Assembly (NCBI GenBank): GCA_021818445.1
Contig: JAKAEB010000019.1
Span: forward strand, 1-63,797
DNA length: 63,797 bases
Direction of reading: 5' to 3'
DNA from: Planctomycetota bacterium
GTDB taxonomy: Bacteria; Planctomycetota; Phycisphaerae; WQYP01
Positions 1 through 8,962 of this stretch are shown here, piece after piece. Both the position numbers and the translations under genes were made by a program. The notes under the pieces were generated by a model. The model ran no database searches, had not been told where the DNA came from, and was given only the letters and a program-made list of their open reading frames with translations. Position 1 is the first letter of the stretch; every line of letters starts with the position of its first letter.

Positions 1-1124
1 ATGCACCAGCTGGATATTATGGAAAAGTCATATTCCACGGCATAGCCAAAGCGCAGGATTTCCGCCTTTTCCAGGCCCTCAATCTGATGGACGATCTGCT
101 GCTGCACATCCGACGGCAGAGATGTGGATATGCCGTTGCAGTATATCTCGTCGGTATCGAGGCTTTCGGGCTCAAGAAAAATCTGGTGCTGGGTTTTGTC
201 GGCAAAACGGACTATTTTGTCTTCAATACTTGGGCAATACCTGGGACCGCGGCTTTTTATCTGTCCGCTGTACATCGGTGCTCGGTGCAAATTGGACCGG
301 ATAATGTCGTGGACAGCGGAATTGGTAAACGTGATATGGCACGGTACCTGGGGCAGAGTGGGAAATTGCCGGGCCAGCGGTGAATGCGGCGTGCCGGAAA
401 GATAGCTGAACGGCTGGGGCGGATCGTCGCCCAACTGCGGAGCAAGGCGGCCAAAGTCGATGGATTGGCGCGCGATACGCGGTGGCGTACCGGTCTTGAG
501 TCGGCCCAAGTCAAAGCCCAGTTGCCGGAGGGCAGCGGAGAGCCCCACAGCGGCGTGTTCACCCACGCGGCCGCCCACCGTTTTTTGTTCGCCGGTGTGC
601 ATCAAGCCACGCAAAAAGGTGCCAGTGGTAATCACGACGCATCGGCACGCGAGCCGGGTACCATCGGCCAATGTCACGCCGCTGATGACCGTGTGGTGGT
701 CACGTCCGTCGCTGGCGGGCTCTGCGTTAATATCCTCCACGCTGCCTGTGATAATGGAAAGATTGGGGCAGCCCCAGCGGAGCAACTGCTGCACGGCATC
801 GGCATAGCGATATTTATCGGCTTGCGCCCGCGGACTGCGAACGGCAGCCCCCTTGGATTCGTTCAGCATCCGAAACTGGATACCGGCGGCGTCGATCGCA
901 TGGGCCATGAGTCCACCCAGTGCGTCGATTTCACGCACCATCTGCCCTTTGGCTAAACCGCCAATGGCCGGGTTGCAACTCATGCGGCCGATGGCCTGCG
1001 GGTCCATGGTGACCAGTGCCACCCGGCCACCGTCGGCCAGCAGACGGGCCGCCGCCCATGCAGCCTCGGCACCGGCGTGGCCGCCACCAACCACGATGAC
1101 ATCAAAATCTGTATTTTCGGCCAT
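1..1124 (-). CDS. mnmG: tRNA uridine-5-carboxymethylaminomethyl modification enzyme MnmG (partial)
   Basis: This is the N-terminal ~374 residues of MnmG (GidA), the FAD enzyme that works with MnmE to modify U34 of certain tRNAs; the C-terminus lies beyond position 1. The reverse-strand translation opens with [20 protein letters not shown], a dinucleotide-binding fold with the GGGHAG motif. It continues with [19 protein letters not shown] and [12 protein letters not shown], which are MnmG signature stretches, and with [11 protein letters not shown]. The start is the ATG at 1124-1122, with a weak GGGA upstream. A gap of 240 bases separates it from the radical SAM gene upstream on the same strand. 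The identification is secure; only the missing C-terminal part is unknown. Confidence 0.93.
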   Translation of the reverse strand, partial: MAENTDFDVIVVGGGHAGAEAAWAAARLLADGGRVALVTMDPQAIGRMSCNPAIGGLAKGQMVREIDALGGLMAHAIDAAGIQFRMLNESKGAAVRSPRAQADKYRYADAVQQLLRWGCPNLSIITGSVEDINAEPASDGRDHHTVISGVTLADGTRLACRCVVITTGTFLRGLMHTGEQKTVGGRVGEHAAVGLSAALRQLGFDLGRLKTGTPPRIARQSIDFGRLAPQLGDDPPQPFSYLSGTPHSPLARQFPTLPQVPCHITFTNSAVHDIIRSNLHRAPMYSGQIKSRGPRYCPSIEDKIVRFADKTQHQIFLEPESLDTDEIYCNGISTSLPSDVQQQIVHQIEGLEKAEILRFGYAVEYDFSIISSWC

Positions 1125-1364
1125 GTTATTCCCGCCATTTTCCCGGTACGGCTCTTTCTCGCCGACGGCGTCACCTGCCGCATCCGTCGGTGCGGAAGGC
1201 ACCGCCTCGATCAGCGCCGCAAAGCCTTGTATTGTACAGGAAATGGGCAAATATCTGATGGTTGAGCGCCCGAAAATGCCCGACGAGTCTGCACCTGGGA
1301 GCGTTATTGCCGTTGCGGCCGCATGCGCGCGCTTTGGGCGGGCGTAAATGGCCGTCACCCCCAT

Positions 1365-2558
1365 TTAATGGCTTTGGAGACACTCCAAGTGCCTGAGTCC
1401 GATCTCGGCGTCCGTCAGGTAGCAACCCGGGTCGAAACCAAGCCAGTCGCCGGTTGCCGCCTCCGCTCTGGTTCGTAGATTGCCATTGCATACGTCAAGA
1501 AAGCGGCACTGCTGGCAGCGCTCGGGCAGGTGGGGGCGGCGGTGGCGCAGGATCGCGAGCCGCTCATTGCGGGCGGACGACCAGATTTCGCTAAATGGCT
1601 CCTTCCGCACGTTGCCACAGTTGTAATGCCACGAGAATTGGTCGTAATGAACGTTGCCGACCGGGTCGATGGCGGCGATGTTGCAGCCGGATCGGTTGCC
1701 ACCGGTACCCGCCAGACGCTGATGGATGGCGGCGGCGCGGTCGGGGTCGGTTTTTTCCATCTGCAGCAGCAGGTAGGCGGCGTCGGCATGGTTATCGACG
1801 GTTAAAATTTCCAGCGGTATGCCCGCGGCATGGAATTCGCGGCACTTGGCGAAAATCTTGTCAACCATGCGGCGAGTTTGATCGGCTGTGAGATCGACGC
1901 GCTGCATCCCTTGTCCACGGCCAGAATAGGCAAGGTGATAAATGCATAGCCGGTTGACATGGTGGCGGGCGCAAAGATCAAAAATGGTGTCCATATCGGC
2001 AATATTCAGGGCGTGTGCGGTAAACCGCACGCCAATTTTTATTCCTCTTTGGACGCAGCGGTCGATAGCCGCCACCGAGCGATCAAAAGCCCCTTGCGCA
2101 CCGCGCAATTTGTCGTGTGTGGCCGCCGCCCCATCGAGACTCAGGCCGACATACTTAAGCCCTACCTCCGCAAGGCTGCGGGCCATGGCATCATCAATCA
2201 GCGTTCCGTTGGTCGACAGGGTACAGGCCAGACCCCGATAGCGGGCGTAGCGGATGAGCGGGATGATATCGGGCCGCATGAGTGGCTCGCCACCGCTCAA
2301 CAGCAAGGCGGGAACTTTAAAACGAGCCAGGTCATCAATCAGGGTCAGGGCTTCTGAATGGCTCAACTCGCCGGGGGCGGGATGAGCACCGGCGCTCGCG
2401 TAGCAGTGCACGCATCGGAGATTGCATGCTTTGGTAAGCGCCCAGACGACAACAGGCCGGGGCACGGCGTGCGGGTCGGCGTCGGTGGCGCGATGGCCGT
2501 AACGAAGTTTTTCATTTCCGGCTTCGATGTCGCAGAGTAAATTTGAAACACTAAGCAT
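1365..2558 (-). CDS. ahbC: AhbC/NirJ-type radical SAM/SPASM enzyme (12,18-didecarboxysiroheme deacetylase-like)
   Basis: This 397-residue radical SAM protein belongs to the NirJ/AhbC group, which removes acetate side chains from didecarboxysiroheme in alternative heme (AhbC) or heme d1 (NirJ) synthesis. The cluster motif CNLRCVHC supplies Cys45, Cys49 and Cys52. The segment LRYGHRA before the PVVVWALTKAC start of the barrel is AhbC-like. LLSGGEPLMRPDI, STNGTLIDD and GLSLDG follow as usual, and the C-terminal SPASM part has CQQCRFLDVCNGN and a final PGCYL. The start at 2558 has AGGAG nine bases upstream. It lies 21 bases behind the second radical SAM gene (2580-3665), so the two are probably cotranscribed. 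AhbC versus NirJ cannot be settled from sequence alone; no nirS or ahbA/B is in the window. Confidence 0.78.
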   Translation of the reverse strand: MLSVSNLLCDIEAGNEKLRYGHRATDADPHAVPRPVVVWALTKACNLRCVHCYASAGAHPAPGELSHSEALTLIDDLARFKVPALLLSGGEPLMRPDIIPLIRYARYRGLACTLSTNGTLIDDAMARSLAEVGLKYVGLSLDGAAATHDKLRGAQGAFDRSVAAIDRCVQRGIKIGVRFTAHALNIADMDTIFDLCARHHVNRLCIYHLAYSGRGQGMQRVDLTADQTRRMVDKIFAKCREFHAAGIPLEILTVDNHADAAYLLLQMEKTDPDRAAAIHQRLAGTGGNRSGCNIAAIDPVGNVHYDQFSWHYNCGNVRKEPFSEIWSSARNERLAILRHRRPHLPERCQQCRFLDVCNGNLRTRAEAATGDWLGFDPGCYLTDAEIGLRHLECLQSH

Positions 2559-2579
2559 GATGCATGACTCCTGCCATAT

Positions 2580-3665
2580 TTAATTGGACACGTATGCGCA
2601 ATCGGGTTCGCTGGCGAGCGGATTGCCCGTTACACCATAGGCCCGGGCGCGGCTGCCGCCGCAGATGTCGCGGTATTTACAGCGACCGCACTTGCCCTCC
2701 AGGGCGTCGGGGTTGCGCAGCGATTGGAAAAGCCCATGATTCTGATAGACATCCACGATGGAATCACGCGGAAATACGCCGCACTCGATGGGCATAAAAC
2801 CGCTGGGATATATCTCGCCAATGTGGCTTACGAACATCACGCCGCGTCCGTCGTTGGTGCCGATCAGGTTGGTCGGCAGGCCGGAGGGTTGAGGGGTTGG
2901 CATGGCGGCGAAGCGCTCAAGAAGGAATCGCCGATAGTGCGGGGCCTCGGTAGTTTTAATGGCAAATGGCCCGCGCCGTGTCAGTTTCAGCAGTGTATCA
3001 AATACGGCCTCGGCCTCCCAGGCCGATACGCGCGGCATATCGGCAGCGCGTCCGGTAGGCACAAGAAAAAAGACGCTCCAGAGCACGGGCCGATATTCCC
3101 CCAGCAAAGCGTGAATGGCCTCCAACTGATGGGCATTGGCGGCGGTGACGGTGGTATTGATCTGGAAGGGAAGCTGGCAATCGCCGGCCCATCGCATGAT
3201 ATCAATGGTGCGGGCAAAACTACCCGGTACGCCACGAAACTGATCATGTGTAAGGGCATCGGCGGCGTCGAGACTGATTGCCAGCCGATGCAGTCCGGCG
3301 TCCTTGAGCTTTTGCACCGTCTCGGGGTTAATAAGACGCGTGGCGGCCGGGGTTAGTGCGGTTTTTACGCCGATATCAACGGCAAAATCTATTAATTCAA
3401 AAATATCCGGGCGTTTAATCGGATCGCCACCGGTAAGCACCAGCATCGGCGGTTTGGGAAATTGCGTCGCCTGCGAGATCAGGTGCCTTGAGTCGTCAGC
3501 GGTAAGCTCGCGCGGATCGCGATGAGGCTGGGCGACGGCACGGCAATGGCGACAGCGCAAGTTGCAGGCACGGGTGATTTCGTAAAACAAAATGAGGGGG
3601 GAGGACGGAAAATCCTCCCGGGTGTAGGAAAATCCCCCGGTGGGTCGGGCGGCAGCCAATGGCAT
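2580..3665 (-). CDS. AhbD-like radical SAM/SPASM protein (TIGR04053 type)
   Basis: This 361-residue radical SAM/SPASM protein resembles the TIGR04053 family, a relative of AhbD, which decarboxylates Fe-coproporphyrin III to heme. The [4Fe-4S] motif CNLRCRHC gives Cys34, Cys38 and Cys41. LVLTGGDPIKRPDIFEL and LAISLDA are barrel motifs. The C-terminal part has VSHIGEIYPSGFMP and then KCGRCKYRDICGGSRARAYG, the SPASM signature of that group. The start at 3665 has AGGAG about six bases upstream. It is the first gene of a two-gene operon with the AhbC-like gene and is divergent from the c-type cytochrome at 3928. The pairing suggests a role in heme or modified-heme synthesis, but the exact reaction is inference. 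Confidence 0.75.
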   Translation of the reverse strand: MPLAAARPTGGFSYTREDFPSSPLILFYEITRACNLRCRHCRAVAQPHRDPRELTADDSRHLISQATQFPKPPMLVLTGGDPIKRPDIFELIDFAVDIGVKTALTPAATRLINPETVQKLKDAGLHRLAISLDAADALTHDQFRGVPGSFARTIDIMRWAGDCQLPFQINTTVTAANAHQLEAIHALLGEYRPVLWSVFFLVPTGRAADMPRVSAWEAEAVFDTLLKLTRRGPFAIKTTEAPHYRRFLLERFAAMPTPQPSGLPTNLIGTNDGRGVMFVSHIGEIYPSGFMPIECGVFPRDSIVDVYQNHGLFQSLRNPDALEGKCGRCKYRDICGGSRARAYGVTGNPLASEPDCAYVSN

Positions 3666-3927
3666 TTAAGGCTCCTTTCTTTCAGTAATCAGCATAGAAA
3701 TCGGGCGTCTTGGATACAATGGGGCGGAGCACAAATTAAGTGTTTTCCCTATGTGGAGAACTCCGTTTTCCACAGCCGGATGGCAGAATTGGTCCCTGGC
3801 AAACCGTCGTGTGTGGTGCGCAGGCTTGACGATGCTTTGAAATTCCGAACTGCCTCGATACACTTTCAGGCAGGGCAAAGCGTTGTTGGGTGTTCAGCAG
3901 TGTGTCAAGCTGGCAGGAGACATTCAA

Positions 3928-4386
3928 ATGACCAAATATCTCAGCAGGGAACGAAAGGCCGTAGCGGCGGCATTGGCTATGGCGGGTTTATTGACGGCCG
4001 GGTCGCTGGCACTGGCGCATGTAAACACACGTCATGCAGCCATCAGTGAGGCTAAAGCTTGGAAGGCACCGAAACGTGCCAATAAAATAAAAAATCCGAC
4101 CAAGATGACGGCAGCCAACATATCGGCCGGAAAGTCGATCTTTGACACCAATTGTGTCATGTGTCACGGCGTGCATGGGAATGGCAACGGTACGGCAGGT
4201 GCGTTTCTAAGCGTCAAGCCGGCTGATTTTCAAAAGGCCTCGTTCTGGAAGCAGGGCGAAGGGGCAATCTTCTGGAAACTAAGCCATGGTAAATCGCCCA
4301 TGCCGGCCTTCGGCGACAAGCTCAGCCGTCACAAACGCTGGCAGGTGATCGACTACATGGCGTCGGCGTTTAAGCCCAAGTCTTAA
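3928..4386 (+). CDS. Monoheme c-type cytochrome, exported
   Basis: This 152-residue protein has an N-terminal hydrophobic signal (AVAAALAMAGLLTAGSLALA) that would take it to the periplasm. It has one heme c site, CVMCH (Cys76, Cys79, His80), and a likely distal Met125 in SPMPAFGD, the class I cytochrome c arrangement. The final segment, RWQVIDYMASAF, matches the last helix of small cytochromes c. The start at 3928 is preferred over an upstream in-frame codon at 3883 because GGCAGGAGA lies just before it and the signal peptide follows directly. It is divergent from the radical SAM pair and is followed by a terminator and then a porin gene. The role is electron transfer; the partner is unknown. 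Confidence 0.85.
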   Translation: MTKYLSRERKAVAAALAMAGLLTAGSLALAHVNTRHAAISEAKAWKAPKRANKIKNPTKMTAANISAGKSIFDTNCVMCHGVHGNGNGTAGAFLSVKPADFQKASFWKQGEGAIFWKLSHGKSPMPAFGDKLSRHKRWQVIDYMASAFKPKS

Positions 4387-4727
4387 CATGACGCCGCCGG
4401 AGTAAGCGGCCCGACTAAGCCGCCGGACTAGCGGCTCGGTTCTGAAGTGACAACACGCGGCGGCGAGCCTTCCCCGGGGAGGCTCGCCGCTTCCGTTTTA
4501 TTCTGTCGGAAATAGACATAGGGCACCAAAATTCGGTACGACGGTCGATGATGCAGAAATAGGTAAATTCCCTAGATCAAGTCGCGTAACAAATCCGAGG
4601 CGTGCAATTTTACCCCGTGCGATGCTTTTACACGTTGATTCCGTGGCACGGTGCATCGGTGCGCCGGCCACCGGGAACGGTTCAACGCTGGATGGCCGAA
4701 CCGTGGTCTCTTTTGGAGGTATCAGCC
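4387..4727. other. Intergenic, cytochrome c to porin
   Basis: This gene-free stretch of 341 bases begins with repeated GCCGCCGG-like segments and holds a strong hairpin terminator (4460-4502). The second half presumably carries the porin promoter, but no clear -35/-10 pair stands out. Confidence 0.6.
4460..4502 (+). terminator. Intrinsic terminator after cytochrome c gene
   Basis: An 11-bp perfect stem (GCGGCGAGCCT at 4460-4470 with AGGCTCGCCGC at 4480-4490) closes a short loop and is followed by a T-rich run, TTCCGTTTTATT. It should end transcription from the cytochrome gene. Confidence 0.8.
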
Positions 4728-6140
4728 ATGAGGATGCATCACGCGGATCGATGTTCACATCAAACTAAACGGTGGAAGCGGCTGCTGCCGCTGGCCACCG
4801 CGGCGGGTATATTGGCAAGCTCTGCCGGTGGTTTATACGCCCAAGGTTCTGCTACAGTTCAAAGTTCTGCCGCCTACCGGCAACTGAGCAAAAAATATCA
4901 GAAGCTGGAAGCACAGATGCAGAAGATGGCCAAAGAAATGCAGGCCATGCATCAGCAGCAATTAAAATTGCAGAAGCAAATCAAGAAACAGGCGACGGCA
5001 TCATCACCCAAAGATTTCGCCGCCGAACAGAAGCGGATTCACCGGCGTATACGGGACCTGATCCGGCGGATGGACCGTGAATCCGGCCGGATTCAAGCGC
5101 TGGAATCGAAGAATGTGCGAATGATCATTGCGGGTGACATCAATACGCAGTTTATCAACCGCGACGGATCCAACTCCACGTTTTACGCCGACGCAAGCCC
5201 GATGATTCAGGTGCGGGTGGACAAGCGTATGTTTGCCAATGTGGCATTTGATTTTTACACGCAAAGCGGTCAGGCGGGTGGCAGCAATGCCGACATCGGT
5301 GCCGCCAACATTAATTATTTACTTAATGACTACATGACACTCGGTGCGGGATTGGTCACAAGCCCCATTGGCGGTATTGTGGGCAACTATAACACGGCCC
5401 CCTGGAACCGCTGGCTGGTGGATGGTTCACTGCAGGATAGCCTGCTGCCCCCCAACGAACTGGGGGCCTGGACGCGGGGCGGTGTGCCCGCGCCGGATGA
5501 TCTTGGTTACTTCACCTACTTTTTGTTCGTGTCGCAGGGGCCGGAACTGATATCCACCGGCAATAACGCCGCTGCCTTGAACTTCGGCAACTGGAATCCG
5601 TCGGCCCAGAACGGCAAATCGATTGGAGGCCGCGTCAGTTATCTGCCGGTGCCGAATCTGGAACTCGGTTACTCATTTGATTATTCTGAACCGAGCCCCA
5701 GCGGCGCATACAGCAATGCGTCTTCGGATATTCAGGCATTGGATATGAACTTTTATTACTTGAACCGCCACATTGACGGGCTTTTCCGTTTTCGCGCCGG
5801 CTGGACATGGGATCAGATCACACAGTCATATTTAAATTCCCCCACGCAGCCGCTGTTGGGCAATATGTCCAACGGGGGTCAGGTGGAGGCCGCGTATCAG
5901 CCGATTCTTTCGGGTATTAAATATGTGAAGCACATCATGGCCGTGCTTCGCTACGATCAGATATACGGGCCATCCGGGCCCAACTACCCGACATCCGACT
6001 TTGAACAGCGTTGGAGTGTGGGACTGGATTACTGGATACACTCCAATGAAGTGCTTAAATTGGAATATGAATTTGATAATCTGTCCCATGGCCAGCATGG
6101 CAATGACGCTTTGCTGCTGCAATGGGCCGTGGGCATTTGA
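4728..6140 (+). CDS. Outer-membrane porin with N-terminal coiled coil
   Basis: This 470-residue protein has a signal peptide ending near GGLYAQG, then a lysine- and glutamine-rich coiled coil at about residues 50-95 (repeating K/Q/M heptads such as LEAQMQKMAKEMQAMHQQQ), and then a long aromatic-rich beta region. The strand segments alternate (NYLLNDYMTLGAGLV, YLPVPNLELGYSFDY, LFRFRAGWTWDQI) and the chain ends in LLLQWAVGI, as in outer-membrane barrels. The ATG at 4728 has GGAGGT eight bases upstream; an upstream GTG in the same frame (4602) lacks this. It sits between two cytochrome genes and overlaps no other gene. It probably forms a channel in the outer membrane; its substrate is unknown. 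Confidence 0.75.
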   Translation: MRMHHADRCSHQTKRWKRLLPLATAAGILASSAGGLYAQGSATVQSSAAYRQLSKKYQKLEAQMQKMAKEMQAMHQQQLKLQKQIKKQATASSPKDFAAEQKRIHRRIRDLIRRMDRESGRIQALESKNVRMIIAGDINTQFINRDGSNSTFYADASPMIQVRVDKRMFANVAFDFYTQSGQAGGSNADIGAANINYLLNDYMTLGAGLVTSPIGGIVGNYNTAPWNRWLVDGSLQDSLLPPNELGAWTRGGVPAPDDLGYFTYFLFVSQGPELISTGNNAAALNFGNWNPSAQNGKSIGGRVSYLPVPNLELGYSFDYSEPSPSGAYSNASSDIQALDMNFYYLNRHIDGLFRFRAGWTWDQITQSYLNSPTQPLLGNMSNGGQVEAAYQPILSGIKYVKHIMAVLRYDQIYGPSGPNYPTSDFEQRWSVGLDYWIHSNEVLKLEYEFDNLSHGQHGNDALLLQWAVGI

Positions 6141-6154
6141 TGGTGAGGTGTAAC

Positions 6155-6511
6155 ATGAATGACAAGAACTATTTCAGGATATCTTTGCGAGTTGCGGCGG
6201 TGACGGTGTTTGGCATCGCCACCGTCGGTCTGACGGGTTGCGCCAGCCACAAGGCGACGGCTACGGCGTCGGCGAAAAAGCCAGTTTCGCTCCCCTGGCC
6301 GATTACCATTCACGATCCGGCCAAGCACCAGACCGGGGCCGAACTGTGGGCCAAAAATTGCATGCGCTGCCATGAATTGCGATCTCCCGCCCAGTACAAG
6401 CCGGGAGAATGGGCGGTCATCATTGATTACATGCGCCTCAAGGCGGGGCTTACGGGTGAGCAGGCGCGCAAGATTGAAAAATTCTTGAAGGAATCGAGCC
6501 AAGGCAGTTAA
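6155..6511 (+). CDS. Monoheme cytochrome c lipoprotein
   Basis: This 118-residue protein has a lipoprotein signal peptide with lipobox LTGC (lipidated Cys29) and one heme c site, CMRCH (Cys69, Cys72, His73), followed by ELRSP and a short helical end (GEQARKIEKFLKESS). The ATG at 6155 has GAGGTG five bases upstream, and the gene starts 14 bases after the porin stop, so the two are one transcription unit. The anchor places it on the membrane facing the periplasm, where it could pass electrons near the porin. A terminator follows at 6565. Confidence 0.82.
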   Translation: MNDKNYFRISLRVAAVTVFGIATVGLTGCASHKATATASAKKPVSLPWPITIHDPAKHQTGAELWAKNCMRCHELRSPAQYKPGEWAVIIDYMRLKAGLTGEQARKIEKFLKESSQGS

Positions 6512-6882
6512 CCCCGGCTTTTACACGTCGGTGATGGCCCGACCCGAGTTGGCACTTACGATTCGACCATGCCGCGATTACCCACGCGGTGTGGTCTTTT
6601 TTGTTTCTTTTCCGTCATCAAACGACGCCGATGACCCCGGCGAACCGGCGCGGGGGGGCGATCCGCGATGGCCGCAGGGCGTATTGGGAGCGATTACTGG
6701 CTCGCATGATGCGCAACTTGCAGCCTTTGGCGGGTTCCGAGTTTGACATTGCCTGCGGACGCTGCACAATACCGGAATAAGAGGGCTGGGCCGGGGTAAA
6801 TGCTGGCGAAGCGCCGCAGGCCTTTTCGCCCTTTTTAGCACACGTAGTGATTTCTGGCAGTCATGAATAGGAATCGATCTCC
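6512..6882. other. Intergenic with terminator
   Basis: This gene-free stretch of about 370 bases lies before the GH27 gene. It has a terminator at 6565-6602. The rest has only short overlapping open frames without coding character. Confidence 0.6.
6565..6602 (+). terminator. Intrinsic terminator after porin-cytochrome operon
   Basis: A 12-bp stem (GACCATGCCGCG at 6565-6576 with CGCGGTGTGGTC at 6585-6596, two G-U pairs) is followed by six T residues. Confidence 0.8.
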
Positions 6883-8925
6883 ATGGCCCAATCGTTGAAG
6901 CGTACCTTGAATCGTCGCAATGCGTTGCAATTGGCTGCCGGAACCGCGGTGGCGGTCGGATTAACGGTCAGGACGAAAAAATCTGTGGCCCGGTCAGCGC
7001 CGATGGCCGCAGTTGTTCGGCTGGAAGATTTAGATTTGTCTTATATGCAACAGGGGTGGGGAACACCGCACAAAAACCAAAGCGTTGGCGGACATCCGCT
7101 GCGTGTGGCGGGCGTGTCATATAAGCATGGAATTGGCACCCATGCCACCAGCTACTTTAAGATCGATCTTTTCGGTGATGCCCAACGCTTCACGGCGCTG
7201 TGCGGCATTAACGAGGCACCTAAAACCGGCAAGGTGAAGTTTGAGGTATTTGTTGATGGCAAACGGGTGGCGCAGTCGCCCATCATGACGGGGCAAACCC
7301 CCGCGCACCACCTGACTGCCGATTTACGCCGTGCCAAAAGCCTTCTGCTGGTGGTGGAACCGGCCACAGACTCCATAGATTTTGACCATGCGGATTGGAT
7401 CGAACCAGTTATTTTCATGCAGCCCGGGGCTTCGCACATGCCCAAGGCCGTAAGGGTATTACCCGACGGCCCCATGCCGGAAATTGCCAGTGGCGACCCG
7501 GATCACCCCGAATTTCATGGTCCGCGTGTGGTCGGATGCAGCCCGGGGAAGGATTTTCTTTTTCTGGTGCCGCATACGGGTGTCAAGCCGGTTCAAATGA
7601 CGGCGGCGGGGCTGCCAGTCGGGCTTAAGCTGGATGATCGCGGCATTATTTCTGGGCAGGTTCAAAAAGCGGGAGAATACCGCGTCAAGCTCAAGGCGGT
7701 AAACAAGCATGGATCAGCCGAAAGAACGCTGAAAATATGCTGTGGCCAGCACATGCTGGCACGCACGCCTGCATTGGGATGGAATTCTTGGAATGCGTAC
7801 GCCATGAATAACTCGTCGCGCCGAACTATGGATGCGGCCGAGGCGATGATTTCCAGTGGTTTGGCGGCGAAGGGGTTCATGTATATCAACATTGATGACG
7901 GCTGGCAGAACGGTCGAAATGCCGACGGCACCATCAAAACGACCAGTAAATTTCCCAGTATTAAAAAATTAGCCGATCATGTCCATTCATTGGGGCTGCG
8001 ATTTGGGTTGTATTCCTCGCCCGGGCCATTTACCTGCGGCGGGCACACTGGCAGTTTCGGACACGTGAAGCAGGATGCCGACACATATGCCAAGTGGGGT
8101 GTTGATTACCTGAAGTATGACTGGTGCAGTTATGGGCGTGAGGTGCCGAAAAAGCCAGACTTGGAGCAATTCATCAAGCCCTATCGGGAGATGGGGGAGG
8201 CGTTGCAGACATTAAGCCGGGACATTTATTTCAGCCTCTGCCAATACGGGATGGCGCATGTCTGGACGTGGGGCGGTCATGCCCCGGTGTACGGCAACAG
8301 CTATCGCATCAGCGGCGATATTAATGATTCGTGGCAGTCGATGGTGGATAACGGCTTTCACGCTGATGGCGATTTGTATCCATTTACTGCGCCGGGCCAC
8401 TGGAATGATCCGGACATGCTGGTGGTGGGTATGGGATCGTTTGAAGATGGCCCGCTGCACCCCACAAAGCTTACGTCGCACGAACAGATTACACACATCA
8501 CGCATTGGTGCATGCTGGCCGCCCCGCTACTGCTCGGCTGCGACCTGACAAAACTGGATAAATTCACCACCGATCTGATGACCAATACCGAAGTATTAGC
8601 CGTGGATCAGGATGAGCTTGGCAAGCAGGCGCAAAGGGTCTATCGGCGCGGATCGATGCAGGTCTGGGCGCGGCCATTATTTGACGGCACCGTCGCTGTA
8701 TCCATTTACAACATGGGCCTGGTTAAACGAGAAATCAAAATTCCCTCCTGGAGCATGCTGCGGCCGGTGGTGCCTTCGGGTGTCAAACCCCCGCTTGGCC
8801 GCCAGATGGTGCGGGATTTGTGGCGGCGGAAGGATTTGGGGCAGCACGCCCAGTTCAGTGCATCCATTGAGCCGCACAGCGCCCTGATGTTGAAGGTGGG
8901 TACACCAAAACCTGAGGCCGATTGA
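6883..8925 (+). CDS. Secreted GH27 alpha-galactosidase-like glycosidase with NPCBM domain
   Basis: This 680-residue protein has an N-terminal export signal with twin arginines (LNRRNALQLAAGTAVAVG) and then an NPCBM carbohydrate-binding domain at about residues 45-180 (ends near VVEPATDSIDFDHADWIEP; includes GIGTHATSYFKIDL). An Ig-like putative linker lies at about 200-285. A GH27 catalytic barrel starts at TPALGWNSWNAYA and has YINIDDGWQ, the nucleophile stretch VDYLKYDWCSYG, the acid/base region YRISGDINDSW and WNDPDMLVVGMG. It hydrolyses alpha-galactosides or related linkages in plant or microbial glycans. The last ~60 residues form the usual C-terminal beta domain. It appears to be a single transcription unit. 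The family is secure; the exact sugar is not. Confidence 0.88.
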   Translation: MAQSLKRTLNRRNALQLAAGTAVAVGLTVRTKKSVARSAPMAAVVRLEDLDLSYMQQGWGTPHKNQSVGGHPLRVAGVSYKHGIGTHATSYFKIDLFGDAQRFTALCGINEAPKTGKVKFEVFVDGKRVAQSPIMTGQTPAHHLTADLRRAKSLLLVVEPATDSIDFDHADWIEPVIFMQPGASHMPKAVRVLPDGPMPEIASGDPDHPEFHGPRVVGCSPGKDFLFLVPHTGVKPVQMTAAGLPVGLKLDDRGIISGQVQKAGEYRVKLKAVNKHGSAERTLKICCGQHMLARTPALGWNSWNAYAMNNSSRRTMDAAEAMISSGLAAKGFMYINIDDGWQNGRNADGTIKTTSKFPSIKKLADHVHSLGLRFGLYSSPGPFTCGGHTGSFGHVKQDADTYAKWGVDYLKYDWCSYGREVPKKPDLEQFIKPYREMGEALQTLSRDIYFSLCQYGMAHVWTWGGHAPVYGNSYRISGDINDSWQSMVDNGFHADGDLYPFTAPGHWNDPDMLVVGMGSFEDGPLHPTKLTSHEQITHITHWCMLAAPLLLGCDLTKLDKFTTDLMTNTEVLAVDQDELGKQAQRVYRRGSMQVWARPLFDGTVAVSIYNMGLVKREIKIPSWSMLRPVVPSGVKPPLGRQMVRDLWRRKDLGQHAQFSASIEPHSALMLKVGTPKPEAD

Positions 8926-8962
8926 TCAAATGTCGAACGCTCGACTGATATGGCGTTAAAAT

